Origin: Clostridiales bacterium
Lineage (GTDB): Bacteria; Bacillota; Clostridia; Peptostreptococcales; BM714
Assembly: GCA_002869095.1 (NCBI GenBank)
Contig: PKTO01000332.1
Location: 1 to 5,743, forward strand
DNA length: 5,743 nt
Reading direction: 5' to 3'
Position 1 is the first letter of the stretch. Each line of letters begins with the position of its first letter. Below are positions 1 through 5,513 of this stretch, piece by piece. The translations under genes and the position numbers were made by a program. The notes beneath the pieces are model-generated. The model had not been told where the DNA came from. It saw only the letters and a list, made by a program, of their open reading frames with translations, and did not search any database.

Positions 1-210
1 CGTCGCAGTAAGGCCATGCCCCCTGTGGTCAGATGCAAATGTGAATATACCCCTTTGGAGCAGGAATTCGGCAAGACCCCCGTAACGTCCTCCATGTTCG
101 GCCATCCCATGCACAATCTGCAAAATGGCAGTCGGAGCTGCGCCTCCCTTCTCCCAAGCCCTGCAGACTATTGCAAACCCGTTTTCGCCAATGATTTTGA
201 ATCTTCTCAT
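1..210 (-). CDS. alpha/beta hydrolase (monoacylglycerol lipase / lysophospholipase-like), N-terminal part only
   Basis: Read on the minus strand, this open frame gives the N-terminus of a serine hydrolase of the Hydrolase_4 / S33-like group, whose members cleave monoacylglycerols, lysophospholipids or other esters. Seen directly: a short first beta region (MRRFKIIGENGFAIVCRAWE), then QIVHGMAEHGGRY, which matches the family's oxyanion-loop block HGxxEHxxRY, then a helix (LAEFLLQRG), then DHRGHG, the usual family motif after the next strand. The catalytic GxSxG nucleophile, Asp and His would lie beyond the left edge, so activity cannot be judged. Start: ATG at 210 has AGGGGG (226-221) ten bases upstream and fits the usual family N-terminus. 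An in-frame ATG at 237 is the alternative; its AAAGGAG (245-239) is only one base away, too close for normal initiation. The gene follows the ATPase on the same strand after a gap containing a hairpin. The family call is confident, the substrate is unknown. Confidence 0.88.
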   Translation of the reverse strand, partial: MRRFKIIGENGFAIVCRAWEKGGAAPTAILQIVHGMAEHGGRYGGLAEFLLQRGIFTFASDHRGHGLTAT

Positions 211-220
211 GCGCAAAGCA

Positions 221-245
221 CCCCCTGCCTTATTCATTCTCCTTT
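221..245 (-). promoter_or_regulatory. two candidate ribosome binding sites before the hydrolase
   Basis: On the minus strand, AAAGGAG (245-239) ends one base before the ATG at 237, and AGGGGG (226-221) ends ten bases before the ATG at 210. The first is the better sequence but has unworkable spacing; the second is weaker but well placed. This is the reason for choosing the 210 start, with moderate certainty. Confidence 0.45.
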
Positions 246-268
246 TTTTCTTTTTTTCCTTTTTTATC

Positions 269-305
269 AAAGATGCCCCGCGGTAAAAATCCGCAGGGCA
301 TCTTT
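269..305 (-). terminator. strong hairpin after the ATPase gene, atypical terminator
   Basis: An inverted repeat lies 26 bases past the ATPase stop. The arms are 269-283 and 291-305, with ten base pairs (AAAGATGCCC with GGGCATCTTT), one C/A mismatch (279/295), four more pairs (GCGG with CCGC) and a seven-base loop. The position suits transcript-end formation or 3' stabilisation for the ATPase mRNA. However, in the minus-strand sense it is followed by GATAAAAAAGG, not by a U tract, and on the plus strand it is followed by A5. It therefore does not meet the usual intrinsic-terminator pattern in either direction. It could equally be an intercistronic processing or stability hairpin between the ATPase and hydrolase genes. 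Confidence 0.45.
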
Positions 306-331
306 AAAAATACGTTTTATTCTGCTTTTTT

Positions 332-3091
332 CTATTCGGTATCCCGAGCAATTCGGCGGCTTCGTTTGAATGCCTTTATCGCTTCGTGGAATGAAAGGAA
401 AATCAACGAGGCTGCGGCTACGAATCCCCAGTCCAATCCCGAAAGCGGTGCGAAACCGATGAAAGAGTTTATCAGCGGTGTGTATATGGCCAACAGGGTA
501 AGCCCTATTGAAAGCACGACCGAAAGGAGTATTTTTTTGTTGGTGAAGAATGTGCGGCTGAAAAAACTGTCGTATGTGTACCTTCTTGAAAGCACGTTCA
601 TGAACTGGCACGACACTATGGTAGCGTAGCTCAGGGTTGTAGCCCTTGCATAAAGCGCGTGTTGAGGCGTCATTGCCACTCCCGTCCTCTTTATGAAAAG
701 ACCGAAGTTTATGAAGGCCAAGAGCCCCATCACAAATCCAAGAAAAAGTATTTCCGCCATCGAATCCTTGCTGAGTATGTGGTCCTTGCGGCTTCTGGGC
801 GGAGAAGTCATTATGTCCTCCGAACCCGGATCGAATGTCAGGGCCGTCAGAGGCAAAATCTCCGCCAGGAGGTCTATGGCCAATATTTGGATTGCGAGTA
901 TCGGTATGGGCCACCCGAAAAAGGCAACTCCCATGAGTCCCAAAAGAACCACCGACAATTCCGCCCCGTTGCTCGTCAGCGACGCCAATATAGTCTTCTT
1001 GAGATTGTTGTATATTGTGCGGCCTTCCCTTATTGCGTATACCATGGTCGAATAGCTGTCGTCCAGAAGAATAAGCTCCGCCGCCTCCTTGGACACATCG
1101 GTTCCTATCCCTCCCATGGCTACACCTATGTGCGCACTTTTAAGGGCCGGGGCGTCGTTGACTCCGTCTCCGGTAACAGCCACTATCTGATCCTGGCTCT
1201 TAAGGATTTTGACAATCCTGAGCTTGTTCTCCGGAGAGACCCTTGAAAATATGAGCGATTCGCTTTTCTCCATCAGCTTTTTAAGCTCATCGTCGTCCAT
1301 TTGGTCGAGTTCCTGCCCCGTGACGACTTCAACAGGGCTTCCGTCCTTTGAAAGCGCGATCTGGTCGCCTATGGCCTGGGCTGTTATGGCATGGTCGCCG
1401 GTCATTATGAATGTTCGAATATGTGCCTCGTGGGCTTTCTCCATTGCTTCCCGAACACCCTCCTTGGGAGGATCGGTCATGGCCATCAAGCCCAGGAACA
1501 CTACATTCCGTTCTATGTCTTCAATGACATAGTCTTTTTCATCTTCCCCAAGTTCTCTGTAAGCTATGGCAAGGACCCTCATCGCCTTTTGGGAATACTC
1601 GACGTTTAGCCTTTTTAGCTCCTCAATGTCGGCTTCACTTATTGGAACAGACTGACCGTCTCTGTATATGGACTTGCTTACATCGAGCACGCTGTCCATG
1701 GCTCCCTTCATCGTGAGAACTTTCCTGTCCCCGAATTGCCTTACCGAGCTCATCCGTTTTCTGACGGAATCGAAGCTGAACTCGTGAAGCTCGGGGTTTT
1801 CCTCGTCCTCATTGGGGGACCTGGTGCCAAGCTTGGTTGAGGCCGCTACCATCGCGGCTTCGGTGGGGTCTCCTATGGCATACCATCCCGGGTGGTTCTC
1901 GTCGGGCTGGTGTATTTCCGCATTCGAGGCCATCGTTGCGGCATCGAGCATTATTTCTATCTCGCCTATTTGGTCTTTGGTCAGTTCTCTCCCCTCGGAA
2001 TCCTTTATGCCGCCCTTGGGCTCGTAGCCTATGCCCGTAAGCTCGTACTCCTTTCCATCAAACCAAAGATTTTTGACAGTCATCTCATTTTTGGTGAGAG
2101 TGCCGGTTTTGTCAGTGGAAATAACGTTTGTGGAGCCTAGTGTCTCAACCGACGAAAGCTTCCTTATTACTGCGTTTTTAGCGGCCAAGCGGCCAACTCC
2201 GTTTGAGAGTGCAACCGTAACCTGCATGGGCAAGGCCTGAGGGACCACAGCAACGGCTATTCCGAGCCCGTAAACGAGCGCAAAATTCATTCCCAAGCCC
2301 TGGCTTATGCTTATGCCGAACAGCACCAAGCCTATGAAGACAGCGAAAATGGCTATCCTGTTTGCTATGACCCTCATCTCCAATTGCAGAGGGGATGATG
2401 AAGTGTCTTCCTCCTGGGTCATGTCGGCAATTTTGCCGAGTTCCGTTTCCATTCCGGTCGCGACAACTATTCCTTTTGCGTTACCCGAAGCTGCCGTTGT
2501 GCCCAGGTATGCCATGTTGTCCCTGTCTGCAAGTACCGCCTGTTTTTTTATGGTGTCCGAATTTTTTTCCTGGGGCATGGACTCTCCTGTCAGGGAAAAA
2601 TCATTTGTCCTGAAGTTGAAGGCTTCCATTATGCGTATGTCGGCAGGAATCTTGTCCCCTTCCTCCATGTATATAATGTCTCCGGGGACCAGCTCCGACT
2701 GCGGGATTTCCTTGAGCTCCCCGTCCCTGTATGCTTTCGACGGCGATTGGACCAGTTTTTTGAGGGAATCCATTATGTTTTCAGCCTTGTTTTCCTGAAC
2801 ATAGCCTATGAAAGCGTTGACCAAGACGATTATTCCCATTATGACCGCATCGTTGAAATTTCCTATCAGGACCGACATGAAGGCCGCAACCATCAATAGA
2901 ATCACCAGCACATCCTTGAACTGGTAAAGGAACATGAGCCATTTGGGTATTCTTGACTTTGCCGTAAGTTCATTCTTTCCGAACCTCTCAAGCCTTTCGG
3001 AAGCATCCTTTGAATCGAGTCCGCCGGATGCGGTTTCTAGAATTTCGAAAATTTCAATGGCGCTCTTCATATAAAAATCTGTTTTTTTCAT
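332..3091 (-). CDS. P2-type (SERCA/PMR1-like) cation-transporting ATPase with unusual ion-site residues
   Basis: A 919-residue membrane pump that would couple ATP hydrolysis to cation transport. All P-type landmarks are present in order: N-terminal cation-ATPase domain (about 5-50), M1-M2 (about 54-106), actuator domain with PGD (136-138) and TGES (168-171), M3 (about 245-263), M4 with PQALP (284-288), phosphorylation site DKTGT (Asp327), nucleotide-domain GDPTE (407-411) and KGA (462-464), TGD (564-566), hinge TGDGVND (640-646), then six more helices M5-M10 to about residue 912. Length and the ten-helix plan are normal for type IIA pumps. Start: ATG at 3091 has GGAGG seven bases upstream; the longer frame to 3136 would put that site inside the gene. 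Oddity: the M4 PEGLP glutamate is glutamine (Gln285). M5 keeps Asn708 and Glu711, while M6 reads DLLAE (Asp740, Ala743, Glu744) in place of SERCA NLVTD. The ion could be Ca2+, Na+, K+ or another cation; the sequence alone does not decide. The family is near certain, the substrate open. Confidence 0.96.
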   Translation of the reverse strand: MKKTDFYMKSAIEIFEILETASGGLDSKDASERLERFGKNELTAKSRIPKWLMFLYQFKDVLVILLMVAAFMSVLIGNFNDAVIMGIIVLVNAFIGYVQENKAENIMDSLKKLVQSPSKAYRDGELKEIPQSELVPGDIIYMEEGDKIPADIRIMEAFNFRTNDFSLTGESMPQEKNSDTIKKQAVLADRDNMAYLGTTAASGNAKGIVVATGMETELGKIADMTQEEDTSSSPLQLEMRVIANRIAIFAVFIGLVLFGISISQGLGMNFALVYGLGIAVAVVPQALPMQVTVALSNGVGRLAAKNAVIRKLSSVETLGSTNVISTDKTGTLTKNEMTVKNLWFDGKEYELTGIGYEPKGGIKDSEGRELTKDQIGEIEIMLDAATMASNAEIHQPDENHPGWYAIGDPTEAAMVAASTKLGTRSPNEDEENPELHEFSFDSVRKRMSSVRQFGDRKVLTMKGAMDSVLDVSKSIYRDGQSVPISEADIEELKRLNVEYSQKAMRVLAIAYRELGEDEKDYVIEDIERNVVFLGLMAMTDPPKEGVREAMEKAHEAHIRTFIMTGDHAITAQAIGDQIALSKDGSPVEVVTGQELDQMDDDELKKLMEKSESLIFSRVSPENKLRIVKILKSQDQIVAVTGDGVNDAPALKSAHIGVAMGGIGTDVSKEAAELILLDDSYSTMVYAIREGRTIYNNLKKTILASLTSNGAELSVVLLGLMGVAFFGWPIPILAIQILAIDLLAEILPLTALTFDPGSEDIMTSPPRSRKDHILSKDSMAEILFLGFVMGLLAFINFGLFIKRTGVAMTPQHALYARATTLSYATIVSCQFMNVLSRRYTYDSFFSRTFFTNKKILLSVVLSIGLTLLAIYTPLINSFIGFAPLSGLDWGFVAAASLIFLSFHEAIKAFKRSRRIARDTE

Positions 3092-3098
3092 AATCATT

Positions 3099-3103
3099 CC
3101 TCC
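3099..3103 (-). promoter_or_regulatory. Shine-Dalgarno site setting the ATPase start
   Basis: GGAGG on the minus strand, seven bases before the ATG at 3091. In-frame ATG codons at 3097 and 3136 are respectively too close to it and upstream of it. This supports a protein beginning MKKTDFYMKS. Confidence 0.85.
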
Positions 3104-3160
3104 ATGAACATGATGCTTCCATTGCCGCCAAGGCAAGCTCTAATAAAGATTAAAGAAATT

Positions 3161-3181
3161 CCGGGCAAACAACCTGCCCGG
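3161..3181 (-). terminator. probable intrinsic terminator of the DegV gene
   Basis: Eleven bases beyond the DegV stop, the minus strand carries CCGGGCA, a seven-base loop, and TGCCCGG: a seven-pair GC-rich stem. It is followed by AATTTCTTTAATCTTTATT, a T-rich but interrupted tail. Flanking GAAAT and ATTTC could add an outer stem. It sits 69 bases upstream of the ATPase start, so the ATPase is either read through or has its own promoter; I saw no convincing -35/-10 pair between this hairpin and the ATPase. Confidence 0.6.
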
Positions 3182-3191
3182 GCCCATTTCT

Positions 3192-4034
3192 TCATACTTC
3201 GTAGGCAACGATGCCTATCAGTCCAGGACCTGTATAAACTCCCATTACAGGTCCAAGCTGAGCAAAAAAACTTTCCTCGACTTTGCCTATTTCTCGAATT
3301 TTATCCATGAGCTTCAATGCTTCTTCATCTGCGTCGGCGCTTATTACTGCAAGATTGAAGGACTTTCCGGCGTATTTCGCCTTCATGAGTTCGAACATCT
3401 TGTTTATAGACCTTTTTCTGCCTCTGACCTTTGATATGGTATAGTAGACTCCATTGTCATTGATGCCTATTATCGGCTTGATTCCCAGCATTTCTCCCAT
3501 GGTTCCTTCAACCAGCCCTATTCTTCCGCCTAGCTTAAGGTATTCAAGGGTCTTAACCACAAATGTCAAGTACTGGCTTTCTTTTGTTTTTCGGATTTTT
3601 TCCATTATCTTTTCCAAATCGTTGCTTCTTGCCCTTTCCTTTGCGGCTTCAATCGATAAAAATCCCAGACCGAACGACAGCGATTTTGAATCGACCACTT
3701 CTATGTTTAGACCCGAATAACTTTCGGCCACTTGCCTGACCATATTGTATGTACCGCTCAGTCCGGAGGAAATCAGGCTTATTACGACATCGGTGTAGCC
3801 CTCTTCCTTCAAGCGGTCCAAAAGCCTTATTACATCCCCTGGCAAAGGCAAGGAGCTTTTGGGAACCTCTTTTTCCAAATTGTCATAGATTTGCTGGGGC
3901 GTTATGTCCAAGCGGTCCCTGTACTCTTTCTCACGGTAAATGACCCTGAGCGGAAGCATCTCTATGTTGTACTCTTCCATCTGTTCAATGGAAAGATCGC
4001 TTGTCGAATCTGTAACAATAGCAATTTTTTTCAT
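3192..4034 (-). CDS. DegV family protein (FakB-like fatty acid-binding protein)
   Basis: A 280-residue cytosolic protein of the DegV family. Characterised members (FakB) hold a fatty acid while the kinase FakA phosphorylates its carboxyl group, which feeds exogenous fatty acids into phospholipid synthesis. Family marks: TDSTSDL near the N-terminus (8-14), SSLPLPGD (60-67, matching the usual TSQPSPG), ISSGLSGTY (88-96) containing the lipid-carboxylate serine region, GGRIG (169-173), GIKPII (184-189), and a C-terminal YTGPG (267-271). Length is typical. Start ATG at 4034 has AAAGGA ten bases upstream and gives the standard MKKIAIVTDS opening. Oddity: the last motif is normally HTGPG; its histidine, a carboxylate contact in S. 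aureus FakB1 as I recall, is tyrosine here (Tyr267). No fakA is in the window, so FakB function is inferred. A divergent promoter region lies upstream and a terminator-like hairpin downstream. Confidence 0.95.
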   Translation of the reverse strand: MKKIAIVTDSTSDLSIEQMEEYNIEMLPLRVIYREKEYRDRLDITPQQIYDNLEKEVPKSSLPLPGDVIRLLDRLKEEGYTDVVISLISSGLSGTYNMVRQVAESYSGLNIEVVDSKSLSFGLGFLSIEAAKERARSNDLEKIMEKIRKTKESQYLTFVVKTLEYLKLGGRIGLVEGTMGEMLGIKPIIGINDNGVYYTISKVRGRKRSINKMFELMKAKYAGKSFNLAVISADADEEALKLMDKIREIGKVEESFFAQLGPVMGVYTGPGLIGIVAYEV

Positions 4035-4070
4035 TATTATCGATTCCTTTCGAAGTAGTCTTTCTGCTTT

Positions 4071-4099
4071 ATATTACCATAATACCCCTTAGCTAACAA
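4071..4099 (-). promoter_or_regulatory. candidate sigma-A promoter for the DegV gene
   Basis: On the minus strand, TTGTTA (4099-4094) and TAATAT (4076-4071) are separated by exactly 17 bases, each matching four of six consensus positions. The -10 box ends 36 bases upstream of the DegV start codon, leaving room for the ribosome site. Predicted by eye only. Confidence 0.5.
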
Positions 4100-4121
4100 G
4101 ATACGGACGGGTCGGTCTTGT
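4096..4121. repeat. inverted repeat between divergent promoters (possible operator)
   Basis: ACAAGA (4096-4101) and TCTTGT (4116-4121) form perfect six-base inverted half-sites around a 14-base spacer. The left half overlaps the -35 box proposed for DegV and the right half overlaps the -35 box proposed for the plus-strand gene. A single dimeric regulator bound here could control both genes. It could also simply reflect two similar -35 boxes facing away from each other. Confidence 0.35.
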
Positions 4122-4145
4122 ATTTGCAGTTTGATGATATATAAT
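4118..4145 (+). promoter_or_regulatory. candidate promoter for the unknown plus-strand gene
   Basis: A perfect TATAAT (4140-4145) lies 32 bases before the ATG at 4178. A weak -35 candidate, TTGTAT (4118-4123), sits 16 bases upstream of it. The -10 box is convincing, the -35 is not, so the promoter may depend on an activator. Confidence 0.55.
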
Positions 4146-4161
4146 TAAACTACTTGAATAT

Positions 4162-4168
4162 AAAGGAG
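4162..4168 (+). promoter_or_regulatory. Shine-Dalgarno site setting the start at 4178
   Basis: AAAGGAG lies nine bases before the ATG at 4178. A longer reading from TTG at 4154 would place this site inside the coding region and has no ribosome site of its own, so the ATG is preferred. Confidence 0.85.
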
Positions 4169-4177
4169 TTGATTCAA

Positions 4178-4735
4178 ATGGGTTTTTATGATTTTTCAAA
4201 AAAACACTACCTCATAAGCGCGGCCTTGGGAAACAAAACATCCAAGTTCACGAAGATATCGCAAAAATATCCCAGAAAGACTTTTCTGCGCAACTATTTC
4301 AAGCATATGCGTCGGGCAACCCATCAATTCGCCGACTTGCTGTATTCCTCAGACGACAAAAACGCCGGCAGCCTTATAAGCCTCGACGAAGCGAGGTCCA
4401 AAACCTTCGTGGATTTGACAGCCCTGTACTTCACAATAGCAATGACATCGAGAAAGGAAAACATAAAACTGCTCAGGAGCATGAACCTTTCAAAGCCCTC
4501 TCTCTTGGGAGAGCTTTACAATCAGCTCGAATTCGATTCGGATGAAAGGAAGATGGGAAAACATTTAGCCAGCCAATCGGCGCTTGACTTTTCGACCTTC
4601 ACTTCCAATTGGTGCAAGCTCTTCTATGAAAAAGTCCTACGGCCCGAAAATCCTGAAATTTCAAAGGAAGAAGAGGACGACCTTCTCAATATGATTCACA
4701 GCAGTTTCCTTTTCTATATGAAAGCCTTCAGCTGA
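4178..4735 (+). CDS. hypothetical protein, predicted helical, 185 residues
   Basis: I do not recognise this protein. It has a good ribosome site, a perfect -10 box upstream and codon use like its neighbours, so it is very probably a real gene. What can be seen: no signal peptide and no clear membrane helix; an N-terminal 50 residues that are strongly basic (12 Lys/Arg and several His against a single acidic residue); a central stretch of probable amphipathic helices; a single cysteine (Cys146); and an acidic patch EEEDD (164-168) followed by a last hydrophobic helix. It does not start with a recognisable helix-turn-helix, so a TetR-type regulator is not supported, although the all-helical build and size are compatible with a regulator-like or lipid/nucleic-acid-contacting fold. 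It is transcribed away from the DegV gene and converges on the membrane-protein gene at 4755. The function is unknown; a link with DegV through shared control is only inference. Confidence 0.85.
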   Translation: MGFYDFSKKHYLISAALGNKTSKFTKISQKYPRKTFLRNYFKHMRRATHQFADLLYSSDDKNAGSLISLDEARSKTFVDLTALYFTIAMTSRKENIKLLRSMNLSKPSLLGELYNQLEFDSDERKMGKHLASQSALDFSTFTSNWCKLFYEKVLRPENPEISKEEEDDLLNMIHSSFLFYMKAFS

Positions 4736-4754
4736 CGATGTCGCCGTATAGGCT

Positions 4755-5513
4755 TCAATCCAATGCGTCAGCTTCTTCCTGCAGTTTTTCCTTGACAAGC
4801 GAAAATTCGATTTCCTGTTGGGTGCAAAAATCCCTTACGCTCGATCCTTGGTCGGTAATTTCCGATCCCAACACGCTTTCTATGGTTTCAATGGGAATGC
4901 CCCAGGCAATGAGGTCGGAAAATGTTGTCTTTCCTGTTATAAGCCTTTCATCGGATTCTTTTTCGCCTTCTTCAGCAACCGGCTCTTGGGATTCATCCAA
5001 CGAATTGTCCTCAATCAGATATCGGCTTACATCGATTCCGTTGCTCTCAATATAAAGAAGCTGTTCCTCTGTCAAATCGGCCTTTTCCCTCAGAATTTCC
5101 ACCGCTTGCAAAGGAAGATAAGTGACTTCGTCAATTTCATATGGCAGGCCTGTGTAAAGGGCGGCAAAAAGCTTGACCGAACCGTTTCCGATTTCGGTGC
5201 CCTCCTGCTCCAGTTCCCCATATATCAATTCGAGGTCTTTGTTCTTGAACTCCTCCGGATCCGTGCCTTGGGGCAAAGCAAACGCCTCAATCAAATCCTC
5301 CGCAGGTATTCTGAAGGCTTCCGAAACATCTGAAAATGAATATGAACCCCTTATGTCCGCCGGATTTGGCATCCCCTCAAATTCTCCGCTTTCGAAAACG
5401 GCAGGAGCCTTTGTCGATTCGGTCTGCCAATATCCTCCAATCGAAAACACGGCAACGCTTCCGAAAATTACAATAAATATCAGACTCCCCAGCCATCTGC
5501 TGTCAATTTTCAT
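4755..5513 (-). CDS. membrane-anchored accessory protein with two copies of a short module, partner of the 4Fe-4S protein
   Basis: A 252-residue protein with one N-terminal membrane helix (about 8-27, LGSLIFIVIFGSVAVFSIGG), probably with its bulk outside the cell. After it come a first module (about 52-81, DIRGSYSFSDVSEAFRIP and the following helix ending in ALP), a conserved-looking middle (SVKLFAALYTGLPYE, about 112-126), an acidic linker (about 168-190) and a second module (about 190-216, ITGKTTFSDLIAWGIP). The C-terminus holds a single Cys (Cys230) and a charged helix. I recall similar modules next to, or fused to, NapH-type ferredoxins in Clostridia, but I cannot name the family with certainty. 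Start: ATG at 5513 has GGAGGT seven bases upstream; the GTG at 5522 overlaps that site and is rejected. The start overlaps the end of the ferredoxin gene by 11 bases, which points to translational coupling and a joint role in membrane electron transfer. No catalytic residues were identified. Confidence 0.9.
   Translation of the reverse strand: MKIDSRWLGSLIFIVIFGSVAVFSIGGYWQTESTKAPAVFESGEFEGMPNPADIRGSYSFSDVSEAFRIPAEDLIEAFALPQGTDPEEFKNKDLELIYGELEQEGTEIGNGSVKLFAALYTGLPYEIDEVTYLPLQAVEILREKADLTEEQLLYIESNGIDVSRYLIEDNSLDESQEPVAEEGEKESDERLITGKTTFSDLIAWGIPIETIESVLGSEITDQGSSVRDFCTQQEIEFSLVKEKLQEEADALD

Noticed and set aside
16..369. Plus-strand open frame of 117 codons at the left edge
   Set aside because: Antisense to the well-supported hydrolase N-terminus; it runs through the hairpin and T-rich tract and ends inside the ATPase gene, with no recognisable domain.
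267..914. Minus-strand open frame of 215 codons overlapping the ATPase end
   Set aside because: Out-of-frame shadow of the ATPase C-terminal half; low-complexity His/Arg-rich translation with no domain, while the ATPase frame encodes M6-M10.
659..1246. Plus-strand open frame of 195 codons
   Set aside because: Antisense shadow of the ATPase; no convincing ribosome site or family resemblance.
2307..2798. Plus-strand open frame of 163 codons
   Set aside because: Antisense to the ATPase actuator region; composition rich in Ser/Met as expected for a reverse-strand shadow.
3122..3136. Small inverted repeat TTGCC-N5-GGCAA in the ATPase leader
   Set aside because: Only five base pairs, with no T tract and no match to a riboswitch or operator I know; likely chance.
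3092..3160. Possible promoter or cation-sensing riboswitch upstream of the ATPase
   Set aside because: No convincing -35/-10 pair, and the leader is too short and unstructured for a known riboswitch class.
4818..5333. Plus-strand open frame of 171 codons opposite the membrane-anchored accessory protein
   Set aside because: The minus-strand frame has a clear ribosome site, a membrane helix and family-like motifs; the plus-strand frame has none.
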